Of a stretch of DNA of 64,000 bases, positions 1 through 54,407 are shown piece by piece. Position numbers and translations under genes: made by a program. The first letter of the stretch is position 1. Each line of letters opens with the position of its first letter. Origin of the DNA: Stramonita haemastoma (taxonomy: Eukaryota > Mollusca > Gastropoda > Neogastropoda > Muricidae); assembly GCA_030674155.1 (NCBI GenBank), contig CM060335.1, forward strand, positions 34,062,281 to 34,126,280. Reading direction: 5' to 3'. The notes under the pieces were generated by a model, which was not told the DNA's origin, did no database searches, and worked only from the letters and a program-made list of their open reading frames with translations.

Positions 1-447
1 GCAGGGGGTGGGGACTGATAACTTTTTTTTTTTCTGATAACATTTTGTAGAGTATTGTTATTTTGTGTTGGACAAGGTGAGGTAAAGTTGTTTGCCAGTG
101 TGCACTGCTGATATCTAGTATGTGGAATGAAAAAATATCAAATGTGATAACAAATTCATCCTTCCAAGGACATTTCCTACTGTCCACGAAAAGAAATGTA
201 TCTCTTCTGTTTAGCAAAGTAATGTGATAGTTAAATATAGTCTGTTTGTTTACCTGTGTATTTGTGTTTTTCTACAAGTACAAACAATGAACAAAATGTT
301 GAGGGGAGGAGGGGGTTGGGTTTTTTTGGGGGGAGGAGGATGTATTGTGTTTTTTTAATAACATTAATGATAGATCTGATGAATGAGATTTTTTTCCTTT
401 GCTCTCCAGTTAGCAGGTCAGCGATATGAAACTTATCAGCATACTTA

Positions 448-487
<40 letters not shown>

Positions 488-1063
488 GGAAATGGACATA
501 ATCCTTTTTTTAGTGTGTGTGTTCCTGGTTTTATTTTTTGTGTGTGTGTGTTCCTGGTTTTATTTTGTGTGTGTTGTGTGTGTGGTTTTTTGTTTGTTTT
601 TTTGTTGCGTTGCTTATTTCATTTTTGAATGAAATCCAAAATGGGAATCTTTTTCTACAGAAGAAGTTTAGGAAAGTCTGGTGCAGAATGGGGACAAGTA
701 CATTGCCATTTAGAGCTGTCAAGCTTAGGGAAAGAGCATATTCATAAGCATTGCTGACATAATTTATGTATCTTAGACTTGCAAGTGCCTGTAGGTTGCA
801 CCCCTGCTCCTGTGTGTCAGTTTTAAAACAGCAGGAAATGCATCGTGTGCATCCCATTCCAAACCTCTATGTATTGTGACATAATTTATGCTTTAATTTT
901 TTTTTTTTTTTTTTTTACTTCAAGTGCCTGTATGTAACGCTCCTGTCTATTGTCATCAGATTTGTTGGTTATGAAGAGGCAAAAATTGCATCCAAGGCGT
1001 TAACCACTGCGCCATGGCGGCTGGTTACTTTCTGTTTTTGTCTCATTGGTTATTATTGATGAA
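1..1063. other. Upstream region with no identified gene
   Basis: AT-rich sequence with poly-T at 450-483 and 898-916 and TG-rich patches. A candidate terminal exon at 661-747 is discussed separately. A tRNA-like SINE end (GCGCCATGG motif) occurs at about 990-1022. Confidence 0.5.
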
Positions 1064-1542
1064 TATATGTGATACTCCATCACGAAATGAGTTGCTTACC
1101 ATCTGACCCACTTTTCTACTAGGAGCCATTTTAGGCAGAAGGGGTCAGGTTGTTGATTTTGATATTTTGATTGATTATAAAACTGTAATCATTGTTCTAC
1201 ATTGTAATGAAATGTCAAGTCATAATTTTGTATCCTTCTGCTTTAAACATGTTTTAAAAACACCTAAGCCCTCTATCTGACTGCTTTTCATGATGCTAAA
1301 CTTGCCAATTTCTCATTTTGTCATTTTCTGCAGTTCATAATTTCAACTTGTAATAACTTTTCATAGAATTGTCCAATTTTCAATCTGTTTTTTTTTTATA
1401 TTGAGTAGCCATTTTATTGCCAAGAAATAACATGTTAATAACTAAAAATTGACCCCCCCCAAAAAAAAATCCAAACAACCCCCCCCCCCTAAAAATTGAC
1501 CTCTGGTGCAATGCGATTCATGTGGTGGGTCATCACATATAT
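1064..1542. mobile_element. MITE, copy 1
   Basis: About 480 bp bounded by imperfect terminal inverted repeats (TATATGTGATACTCCATCAC on the left, its diverged complement on the right). Aligns end to end with the better-preserved copy at 11629-12059, sharing the internal AATTGTCCAATTTTCAATCTG-like segment. No coding capacity. A poly-C/poly-A insertion lies near the right end (1453-1488). Confidence 0.75.
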
Positions 1543-1683
1543 GGCCAGGCCTGGTGTTTGTCATTATCCAATGCAGGAAAGAGACTGTTTGAAACAAATT
1601 ATTTATTTTTTACAGTGGGTAATTCTGTCTTCTTTTACTTTTTTTGTCATGGAATTGAAATTTCTGGCAGTGAGTGAATAACT

Positions 1684-1840
1684 GTCCAGGTATGAAAAAG
1701 TGTTGACAGGCAACGATGGAAGAATTGTTCAGGTATGAAAAAGTGTTGACTGACAATGATGGGAAGAATTGTCCAGGGTATGAAAAAGTGTCAACTGTCA
1801 ACGATGGAAGAATTGTTCAGGTATGAAAAAGTGTGTTGAC
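1684..1840. repeat. 43-bp minisatellite, about 4 units
   Basis: Units of about 43 bp containing GGTATGAAAAAGTGTTGAC and GATGGAAGAATTGT, with substitutions between copies. Confidence 0.9.
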
Positions 1841-1850
1841 TGGTGGAGCG

Positions 1851-4599
1851 AGGCTGTGTGTTTCATTCTGGGTTTTCCAGATTTTTTTGCTTTAATTAAA
1901 AGCATGTACATCATGTGTGTATTTGGTATTTCATTCAGATGTGATCACAGTTGCTGTAGAGATTTCTTGCCTTAAATATACCAGGATGGGTATACAGGTA
2001 TAGATTTCACTTGCTTTGAAGTGTGTTAGAAAGAACTTCCTTCCCGGCACATCTTTTAAAAACTGACTAGTCATTATGATAGCTACTGTGCTAAAGACTT
2101 ATTGAACAAATGAGAAAAAAATGTTTGTATTAATGCAATATGAATATATGCAAGTTTGGGGTCTGGATTACGAAAAAATGTATTGTGAAATTGAAGGCTG
2201 TGTGAAAAAGCATGACCGGTTGGTTGCTTGGTTGTTTTAAATGTGTTTATACTGCTTCGTTCTCCTGATGCAGCCTCAACAAAAATTGCCTTCATGTGTC
2301 TGTGAAATATCTATGCTGTACATGGCCAGTCAGTGTGAAAAATATGCATTTTGACCATGTCAGTTTAATGACCTATGATTAGACTTTCCCACCATGTGAG
2401 TGCAATTTGTCTGGATATATGCATCAGGCTTTCTGGAACAGTATTATTGCTGTTGGTTAGAAGTTGAGCAAAGCCAGTTTCTGAGAGCATTTAGGAAGGA
2501 ATGTATGCACATTGATTTTGACAACTTTAAACATGATTCCATGCCTTCATCATTTGACTGAGAGCCTGAAATGAGTCAGTTGAGTATATTTGCTGTTACT
2601 TTACATGTTGTACCTGCTGTCACACAATAACTATTGTCACAGTTGCCTGTTGAAAAGCTGAGAACCCTTCAGTAGAGCCCCAACAGTTATAAGGGATGAG
2701 GTGAAGGTGAAGAGTATTGACAGTAACTTTAATCCCAAAAATATCTCGTTTATCCACAGAGGTATTTACCAAGGCTTGTAGACATGAACCTGGGGATCCT
2801 GTATTCAGGGTCAATGCCTGCTGTTTGGGAAACATTGAATGTCTGGTGACACTCTTAGAAAGGCATGATTCTGTAACCACTTTGGTTTTTTTTAAAATAT
2901 TAAAAAAAAAATAAATTACATTTCTTAACTTGTTTTTGCTTTGATTATGTATCTCAAGATGTACCTGTTTTCACGCTTTCTTGTTTCTTTTTGTGTTTTG
3001 TCTTGTCACACACATTTTTTGTCTTAGGGGAAACCCATTTGCGCTGTCTCCTCAGTTAATGTTTGAGTTTTTTTCAAGGTTCACCCATATTTACTATTAT
3101 CTCAGGATGCATTCTTAGGACATGTTGACTAGGGCATGGAGCCATTTTGGCTGATGTACATGGGTGCTTTTAATTCTTCAGTCAAATTTGATGTTTCTAT
3201 ATGCCTTGCCTGATATGTAATGTTTTTTCTTGGTGTATCAAATGCCAATACAATATATCAGTTTATACCGGTGAACTGTTGGCCTCTAGTTTGTCACATC
3301 TTTGTACTTGTGTATTCTTGTATTCCAAGGTATGAGTACTGTGAGTACAGGTGTGTGTGATACTGTTTCAGACTTGATAATAGCGAAGTGATTTTGTGCC
3401 TGTGTGGTTGAAGTATTTCAAAGAAATAAAGGTATTGCACAAATTTCAGTCTGTGTCAGCTCAAGTGTTTCCACAACAAAAAAGTAGAGGCAGGGATGTG
3501 AAGTTAACAGCCATGGATATGTTAGAATCTTGCACTTTTTTGGTGCAATAAAAAAAAGTTTTCTTATACTTGGTTTTTCCCAGCTAAAATCCTTGTTCTT
3601 GTTTGAGCAGTGTTAAGCTGTTTATCATCACAGTAACTGAATGTCAAAGTTGAGACTGCTTGAGTAAGGTACACTTAAGATCTGTGGTTAATAGCATGAA
3701 GATGTTGATTTGATTGACATCAATAAGTTCAGAAACAGTGAAATTTCAAACAACTTTGTTTTCTTTTCTTTTGTCTGTTTCTTTTCAAGGGAGTTAGGGG
3801 AGGATCAGTCTTTCAGATGAAGTGGTGTGCATTGCTGTGTGAATTGTGAGCCTGAATAATTATTTAAATGTCTTACCCATTGCTCAATCAAACGTAATCA
3901 TGTTACCCTGTACCCTTTTATCCCCACCACTTCCTACTACAGCTCCTCTTACTGAGTGGTTGTAACAACAGCTGTGCAAATCTCTGTTGCACTAACACAA
4001 TTGAAACAACCCCCCCCCCCCCAAGAAAACCTCCTACCTCCAATTTTTCAGATAAGAATATAATGAGGTCCAGTGCATATGCTTAAAAAACATATGCATA
4101 AAATTCAGTGCTTTTGATAAAAGCCCATCCATTTTGCATGGCAGAATGGGCCAGTTGTGGGTGGTAGTGTGACTGACATAAGAATACCCAGCATGCACTG
4201 AATGCTTCACTAGCTCATGCAGTTGGTGAAATATCATATCTGTCATTGGGATATTGTGGCTGGTGTGGTGCCCTACAATACATATATTATCCGGAATATG
4301 TTTTTGCTCATTGTAAGATACCAAGGAAACACTGATGGGAAAAGAATGGAGTTTTACCTCGAGTCTGACAAGAGTCTTTGGAGCTTGTAGATACCGGGTC
4401 TGAACTCTCCTTCCTGTGGTTTTTTTTTTGTTTGTTTAGGTTTGTTTTGTGTTTGTTTTTTTCTTTAAATCTTGAGATGTTATGGTGCTCTTTTTTCTTA
4501 TGCACCCCCCCCCCCCCTCCCCTCAATCTCATCTCCTGCAATGTTCCCATCCTGCTGTTCCCATGCGTCATTTCAGTCTCTCCACCCTAGTCGTACCCA
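1851..4599. other. Intergenic, no recognised feature
   Basis: AT-rich, non-repetitive as far as I can see. Contains A-rich and C-rich homopolymers (2903-2913, 4010-4022, 4504-4517). AATAAA at about 3426 could be a polyA signal of an unseen upstream gene, but there is no other support. Confidence 0.4.
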
Positions 4600-5190
4600 G
4601 ATTTATTTTGTTGCAACCTCGGGTGAGAAGTCCAGTGGGAGCCTATCAGTGTCAGGCCACTGTTGGCCACCAGCCAGAGGGGCCCTGCGCTGCTGCTGCA
4701 TCACTTGGGTGGTGGTAAGTGGTGCCTGTTCTGAGGTCATTTACACAGGACACTGCCTATAAGCTCCCAACTGACAATCATTCTGTTGCGGAGCCAGGCT
4801 AAATGAGATCCCCACCCAAGATAGTAGTGCTGTTGTTGTTGTTCTGGTTTCCCAGCTTAACACTCTGGAGGTCACCTAGAATGCACTCTGACTCACTAAT
4901 CCCACCTGGGAATCATGGTGAGATTCATTGAAATTGCACTCTGAATGAGAAGTTTGCATGTGTGAGTGTTTTCAAGTACAGCACCATATAGGCAGCCATA
5001 CTCCGATTTCAGAGGATTTTTTCTCCTTTTCAGGAGAGCGCAGGTTGTTATGTTAAGAGGTTGTCATGGCTGAAGGCAATCTCGACACATTTTACAACAA
5101 TTTAGTGTAGGCCTTGGCATTTAGCTGGCATCAATAACTGACCCAGCTTTTGGCCTGGGCCACCCAGGGTCCTGACCACCACAGTGTCCC
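4600..5190 (-). repeat. Interspersed repeat family E (AAC-tailed), minus copy
   Basis: The stretch from about 4840 to 5150 is the reverse complement of copies at 57740-58150 and 59590-59935 (shared GTGATTCCCAGGTGGGAT, GAGTCAGAG, AGTCGGAGTATGGCTGCC). The tail is (AAC)n, seen here as GTTGTTGTTG near 4834. The part at 4604-4800 resembles 54680-54860 and may be a second element. Confidence 0.7.
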
Positions 5191-5479
5191 TCCAGTGACC
5201 TCTCCTGTGAACCTCCAACCCTAAACTAAGGCTTTGACACAAACTCACCACAGGCACAGAAGTGTATGGGGAAACAAAACTGAAGTCACTATTCCTGCAG
5301 TGCAGCTGAGGGTCTAAAATCCCTTAGAGCGTGTTTCTTCATCACCTTTCCTGTAGTCCGCGGACCGTGGGGGCACCACTATGAAGATTTTGCATGTACT
5401 GAATGTAAAACAAATAACTACTTATATTCATTACCCTTGAAACGAAAAGATCTGATTTGATGTTGGTCAGATGATTTGA

Positions 5480-5690
5480 GCAACACTCCCAAATCTCATG
5501 CCATAAGTAAAGTGGATTAAGCTTGACTCTGTGGTCCCAGTTTTCCCAATGAGTCCATAGCAAACTCACTCTGAGTATGAGCTGGCTGTAGTCTGAAAAA
5601 TCCCTATGCCTTTTATGGGATTCAAACCTGCAACCTTCTAGCCCATAACACAAGGTGATAACCACTGTGCCATAGTTGGCGGTTTCTGAG
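5480..5690 (-). mobile_element. tRNA-derived SINE, minus copy
   Basis: On the minus strand it starts with a tRNA-like A box (TGGCACAGTGGTTATCACC) and then a B box (GGTTTGAATCC), followed by a tRNA-unrelated body. It is a SINE and not a tRNA gene because no cloverleaf can be closed. Confidence 0.65.
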
Positions 5691-6254
5691 CACACTTTTT
5701 TGGTTTTGTTTGTTATTGTTTTTCATATCTATATATACATTGATGTATACATTGAGACATATCTTGTAACCCTGGGAATATGTATTCACTTGCACTTTGT
5801 AAACGAGTAAAATGTATGCATGCAGTTTTCATTTCATTTGTGGTGTTGCTTCATCTGTTCGTTGTTTCTGTTACTTGTTGGAAAGAGTGCCTAATATCCA
5901 GTGGTAATTTGTACATGATATGTAATACTGATTTATGGACTGCTTGTATTTATTGACTGCATGTTTGTGAAAATGTATGTGAAAATGTTAAAACAGTGAG
6001 TATATGGGCCATTTTTAAGAGTAGGTAAATAAAAAAAAGGTTTGAAATGATTATCTGTTCCAGTCTGATTGAAAAATGCCAGTTATGTGTGATTGTTGAG
6101 TGATGTTGGTAGAGATGTGTATCACACTCTTGGAATGTATACTTTTTTCGTTGTTGGCTTTACATCATACCCACCACTCTTTGTCTGTCTGTATCTGGGT
6201 AGCTTCCCTTGCCTGGCAGACAGCTATCTTTTAATCTGATTTCTGTAAACATTC

Positions 6255-6500
6255 ATTTATTCTTCTATATCGAGGATCATGGAATAAGCACCGCGTGCTT
6301 TTTTACACCCAGTCCCTGTGTGTGTAACTGTGTGCAGTTTTTGTAAATTTTCATGTTCCCACCAGCACACAATGCCCACTCTTTCGAAAGCGGAACAAGA
6401 TTTAACGTGTCGCAAGATGTTCTGCATGCATCCGCACACAGGGCCTTGGTTTATAGTCTGACTTGGCTTCACAGTAGATTTTGTACATGATGAAATGGAT
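6255..6500 (-). mobile_element. SINE family A, minus copy (tail and core)
   Basis: Shows the family-A 3' tail (TATCGAGGATCATGGAATAAG) and core (CCACCAGCACACAATG, GGAACAAGATTTAACGTG, AGGGCCTTGGTTTATAGTCT). The tRNA head is missing. Confidence 0.75.
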
Positions 6501-6882
6501 GTAAAAAAATGCACATGTCATGAGTGCTTCTTCATAATTCTTGAAAGATAAGAGAAAAAAGAAATTAAAAAAAAAGTATAGTTTCCTTGTGGAAATGGTT
6601 GAGGCTTCAGTGGTAATGGTGGCAATGTTTAATAGAAATTGCCAAGAGACCTTTTAGCATGTTTGTTGGAAAACACTCATAATTTATCATCCAGTGTAAA
6701 TGATGTCTCTATTTTAGACTTTCAATTACGCTCTTAATATAGAATGTCACCCTCAGCTCCCCCCTCCCAAACACACACACACATTAATCAGGGATGGATT
6801 CAGTGATAGGATGCAATACAAAACAAAAACAAAAAAAGCACATGAGTGCTTCTTCCATGAATCTCAAAATAACACACACACA

Positions 6883-7060
6883 CACACACACATCTTGTGC
6901 ACATGTTAAATCCTGTTCTGCTTTTCGTAAGAGTAGGCCATTGTGTGCTGGTGGGAACAGATGACAAGATTTAGAAAACTGCATACACACGGGACTGGAT
7001 GTAAAAAAGTACAGGAGTGCTTATTCCATTAACCTCGATATAAAAGAATAAATAAAAATT
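6883..7060 (+). mobile_element. SINE family A, plus copy (5'-truncated)
   Basis: Core from AAATCCTGTTCTGCTTTTCG to the tail CTTATTCCATTAACCTCGAT, ending in AATAAATAAA. A (CA)n replaces the 5' part. Confidence 0.75.
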
Positions 7061-7380
7061 GAAAAAAATGATAAAAGCACACTCAAATGTCATTTCATGT
7101 TAATCTGTCCCAACTATGTTACTCTTCCTAAAGAAAAAGTGTTTACCTCCATATTACTGTCATTTTCCGTCAGTCTCCAAATATACACACTGTCATTACC
7201 TATGTAACAGGGAACCAGTTTTTAAAGTTTCTGTGTAGGCTACATTATAGAATCATTGAAACTTAGAAACAAAAGTGTTTCTTCAATACATATACAAATT
7301 GTTACATTACCAGTCTCCCAACCTAGATGAATATTGTATTTTAGTATGGTTACAATTATACATAACTAGCCTAATTGGAG

Positions 7381-7440
7381 GGGGGGGGGGGGGGGGTAGC
7401 CTAGTGGTTAGCAACACCACACTGAGTTTAAGGGGCAGGT
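7381..7440 (+). repeat. Poly-G run and SINE head fragment
   Basis: A run of 17 G is followed by TAGCCTAGTGGTTAGCAAC, a tRNA A-box-like SINE head without its B box. Confidence 0.5.
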
Positions 7441-7740
7441 GTGCCTAACTTATTTATTCTCCTGTTTATATAGACCAGATGGGTTGCAAAACCTCAAAAG
7501 GCTAAACCAGTATTGTACACACTCAAACACATACACAAACAGGAGGCACTGAAAGGCTAACCATAGTAAAAGTGATGCATCCTGCACACACAAAAAAACA
7601 AAAACAAAAAAAGCCCGATTTCAGTATTAGCAAATTTTGACTACATTATGTATATGTCAAAGGCCTTATAAGTTTGAAAGGATATATAAAAATAATTATT
7701 AAAAAAATAATAATAATAAGGCAAAACAAATCCAAACAAA

Positions 7741-7827
7741 ATGTTCCCGTTACTGGCGCCAAAAGTGCTCGGAGTTCTCCTTCGCGGCAAACTTAGGACT
7801 AGATGTCGCTGCTACACGTGTACCAAG
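7741..7827 (+). promoter_or_regulatory. U2SURP proximal promoter / 5' UTR
   Basis: A locally GC-richer stretch just upstream of the start codon. It contains a palindromic E-box CACGTG (7815-7820) and a YY1-like motif CAAGATGGCGG (7824-7834) that overlaps the ATG, as in many housekeeping promoters. No TATA box is visible. The transcription start itself cannot be placed. Confidence 0.45.
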
Positions 7828-50524
<42,697 letters not shown>

Positions 50525-51589
50525 GATTTCCTTCATCACGTTTTTGTTTTTTTCAGTGGTTGACTGACTGTGTACAAGAGAAAGAGAAGAGTGAATCCAG
50601 GATGATCAAGACGAGTGATGAATCATTGACTAAATAGTGTTCTTTCTTGTTTATTTGATGGCTGTTTTAGCTGCTGTGGTCTATCAAAAGAATGTGGAGA
50701 AGATGAGAAGCATTTTTATACATTTTAGACTGAGGGTTTTTTTGTTGTTTTTTTTTAGACCAAGGTCTGTGTTACTGTTTAGTTTGAGGTTTTCTGTTTG
50801 AAGGGCTTCTCTTCCATGAATATTTGGGTTACCCTCTGAAAATGTGACATCAAGGTTTGATCTTTGCCCACTAGTGAAGGTAAGGTCTGTAAAAGTAAAT
50901 ATCACACACAAAATAAGCCGGTTGTAAATCTTTGTTAATTGTCTCTTTATGGGACTCGCAGGGCATTGTTGCATTTGAAAAAAATGTCATTAGGTGAACT
51001 TTTACAATACCTTTTTATACATAGTATTGCTGGTCATTGTCCCTGAAGGTTTAAACTCTTGAAGAAATTTTGAAGTCTGCAGTCAATCTGAAGGAAAAAA
51101 CAAAAAACCTGAACAAATCTTCAGCCAGTCCAATCCAATCCAATCATGTTGTATAGCCCCGAAGCCCGCAAAGGCCATAGCGTGACCTTGTTCTGAGCTA
51201 TGATGGAGCTACAAACAAAGTGATTCTCTGCACGTTGACTTTGATTGTTTTCCCTCCTGTACCAGTTACTTCCTATGGAAAACAATCATTGTTTCGGGTG
51301 TAGTGATGTCTTTGAAGTATTTTTGCATTTGTTAACAAAAAAAAAGAAGAATTTATTGATGTCTGTTTGTAGTGGGTGTGCATGTGTTGAGGATTTACGT
51401 CCTTGGCATGGTGTTTTCACTTTGTACTTGCTAAGTCTTTATGGACAGAAGAGGGTTTAGGTAGCCACATTCCAACTTGGGGAATACAGTTAGCAATCAA
51501 ATCTGCCAATTTTTTTCAGGACAGTTGGAAGGTACCTCCCTGCTCCTTCTGATTTTCAACTGAAGTGGGTTCTTTTGATGTGCTCATGT

Positions 51590-51755
51590 CTGTAAGCACA
51601 CAGACCCAACTGGTTTAGAATCTCCTCCGAAAGACTTGACATTTTCAGTTTGATTTTTTCCATCAAACTAGAAAGGAAGGGCAAGGTTGGGAATCGAGCC
51701 CAGAACCTCGCGGTTTACTTGTTAGGCAGATGAACTTTTAAACCATCCTGCCACC
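51590..51755 (-). mobile_element. SINE family C fragment in U2SURP 3' UTR, minus
   Basis: CTCCTCCGAAAGACTTGAC, GGGAATCGAGCCCAGAACC (complement of a B box) and AAACCATCCTGCCACC. Confidence 0.65.
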
Positions 51756-51947
51756 TTTCTTCTTTAGTGGATCATATAAAGGAAAATTTTATTTTGAATG
51801 CATTTCGTATGTAAGGGTTGTGTAGAAATGTGGATGTAGAGTGTGCCAGTCATGTTTGTGCAGTGCTTGTTCTGTGTATGGTTTAGCTGCCTGGTTGTTT
51901 TGATAAATGATGCAAAATGATGTGTGTAACTGATGATTGTACTGAAA

Positions 51948-51953
51948 AATAAA
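51948..51953 (+). terminator. PolyA signal AATAAA for U2SURP
   Basis: Hexamer within gaaaaataaaaagttg, followed about 10-20 bp later by a T-rich stretch. It is the best-placed of the candidates downstream of the stop. Confidence 0.5.
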
Positions 51954-51970
51954 AAGTTGAATTTTTTTGT

Positions 51971-53124
51971 CATTGTGTCAGTTCATTTTGTCATGGAGTG
52001 TGTATTCATTGCTGCCAACTGTTCCCCTTTTTTTTGCCCAGAAGAGCCCCACAAACAGCATAAATGTTATCTAGCTCAAGGAGGGGGGGGGGGGGGGGAG
52101 AGAATTTTAAAAAGGAGGATGTCGGTGTGCATGAGAAAATCAAAGTTAATTACGATTATGGCGTAGCAGTTCCATTTCAGCTGTCTTGCTACCTTGGTAT
52201 GCCAGTGGCTAAAATATTTCTGATTTTATTTGCGGGTTTACTGCGCCAGTTCAAATGCTGTGTGAATGCATGGACAAAAAAAACAAGGAGGGGCAGACAA
52301 CAGTGTCCAAAGGAGGCAGTGACCGAGTGTGTGGAGTTGAAGTTATGTATCAAACACCTTATCTGGGTGGCTTTTTATGTCCATCAATATTCAAAACAAC
52401 AAAGCAAGGATGAACCTGTATGAATTGCTGAGTAACGGATGAAAGCAGAATTCATTGACTTGATTACTGAAGGAGCATCAAACAAAACAGGTGGGGGGGA
52501 GGGGGTTGCTTTTTTTTTTTTTTTTGGTTAGATCATATTTTCAGAATTTCCTGTCATCAACTACGATGTCAAACAAAACCGGTGGTTTTGCTGAGCATGT
52601 GACCTGCTGCTGCTGCTGCTGCTGCTGCTGTAGATAGGGGTGGACTGATAGGACGCTGTAGCCAACTTAGGAATCGCCAGCACGGTCTGACCTATATGGG
52701 ACACTTTCTTTGGATCTCTCCCTATATAACAAGTAAAAAGCGTCAAAACTCAACGCAGCTGCTATGACGCCCGTCTCTTAACAATTTCATCGACTGATTG
52801 TGTGTACTCTGTGAAGGCAGGTGTAGCAGATGATCACTGTACATTTCAATTTCCACCAACAGCCATTTTGTTTCAAAGTGCAGCAGACTATTTTTTCCTG
52901 GCTACAGCATGATGTCAGGAGATAATAAGTTTGCTGCTTTGACCATGATACATGCTTCAGCTTCAGGAAGCACAGCCCCCCCTCCCCTCCCCCTTTTTTT
53001 TTTCTAGGAGGCGAGTAAGCCCCCCCAAACAAATCCCCCTCCAAATTCCATCTTTGGAATCTCAAAGGTTAGCACCTTTGTATGCTGTTTTTTGGCTGCA
53101 TAGGAAAGAATACACAGAAGTCGT
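51971..53124. other. Convergent intergenic gap
   Basis: Between the two predicted polyA sites. It holds a poly-G run at about 52083-52099, poly-T at 52510-52526, a (CTG)8-9 run at 52606-52632 and C/T-rich tracts near 52977. No gene is visible. Confidence 0.6.
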
Positions 53125-54324
53125 TTAATTTTTTTAAAACTTTTATTAAAAATGTATAAAGAATCATGGTCCTTATCCCTGGACAGTTGTGCTGATACAA
53201 ATGAATATCACAAAATGTATTATCAAGGGTGATCATGACAGATCAGCAAGGTTATCTGATGCATCAGGGTTCATCTTCATTATCTCTTAAAGGGAAAAAA
53301 AAATCTTCCATTATCTCTCATTCAGACATTTCAAGCCTTGTGATGTGAACAATCATTGTGAATTGAAACAATCATATGCATCCTATGAAATTAATGGCAT
53401 CAAATTTTTGTTGAAGAAAAATGGGAACTTGAGCAGGACCCAATTTATAGAGGTATCACCACGCCAGCTACAGAAAAGTATCACTGTCTTCTCAAACACC
53501 CCCTCCTCCCTCTTCAATCTGTGAGAACACATTGAAAAATTTGAGCATTGAAAAATTGTTTTTACAACTCAAAAAAAGACACAAAAATAGGGAAAAAATC
53601 AATTCACAAAACAATTCAAGTACAGAAAATAAACCAACATTTCAGCACAAACTCAGAAACTACCACTTTACTAAGTGTGCAAACACCACCCACCACCCAC
53701 CCACCCTCCAAAAAAAAAAAAGTGTGCAAACACAGATATAAATGGAATGGACTGGCATGAAAATGGCTGACCTATAAGGTTACTGATAATGACGACCTAC
53801 TTTTTTCAAATAACTTAGTCCATCCATTATCTGTTGAACAACAGTGTTTCACAGTTTAGCATCACAGACGCACACATGCATGCACACACACACACACACA
53901 CACACACCTTCCTGCCAACCCTCTTCCCTCCCCCTCCTCTCCCAAGTGCAACCTGTTAGTTGACATTATTCCTTTTTTTTCTTTTTCTTTTTTTTTTTTT
54001 ATGTTCTAACATCTGCCTAATGAACTATTTCCCCTAGCTCCACCCATCCGTTTTGTTGGATTGGTTGTTTTCTTCCATCTACGGGTACTGAAATTATATA
54101 CATGTCCATTTTCCAGTCCATTTTTCCCCCCCATTTCCATTCCCACAATACTGAAGTACAAAACACACTCCAAACCAGGTTTGCACACCATTCACATCAA
54201 GGTATACACAAACATCAATCAAAGTAGTACAACACTCGTGGTAAAAACATTATCTGCCATTCACATGGTTAATAAATAATGTATTCACAATGTCTCAACA
54301 TGTATGGAGATCAGCATGAAATGC
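53125..54324 (-). other. 3' UTR of the metalloprotease gene
   Basis: Downstream (minus strand) of the stop. Ends near a minus-strand AATAAA at 53142-53147 within an A/T-rich tract. Contains a short (CA)n at 53884-53908 and a poly-T/A run near 53972-54000. No coding sequence is seen. Confidence 0.5.
53142..53147 (-). terminator. PolyA signal AATAAA (minus) for the metalloprotease
   Basis: TTTATT on the plus strand. It is the first well-placed hexamer downstream of the terminal exon, about 1.2 kb away. Confidence 0.4.
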
Positions 54325-54407
54325 CTACAGAGAGCTTCTGGTAAACATGACCACTGTCAGCACAGTCAACAGCATTGACGTCATGGCTGCTGTGTGGTGG
54401 CTGGCTC
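54325..54407 (-). CDS. Metalloprotease last exon: hydrophobic tail, probable GPI signal
   Basis: Acceptor tgtgtttcag, phase 1, stop at 54325-54327. Encodes ASHHTAAMTSMLLTVLTVV and a short MFTRSSL end. Small residues followed by a hydrophobic stretch at the extreme C-terminus fit a GPI-attachment signal; the stretch is short for a transmembrane helix. The exon joins the Gly-rich exon in phase. Confidence 0.72.

Larger units (their letters stand above)
50525..51970 (+). other. U2SURP: U2SURP 3' UTR
   Basis: No further coding sequence follows the stop. The best polyA signal is AATAAA at 51948-51953, in an AT-rich context followed by a T-rich stretch. A minus-oriented SINE fragment lies within it at about 51590-51755, so the mature transcript probably carries SINE sequence. 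The 3' end is inferred from the hexamer only. Confidence 0.55.
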
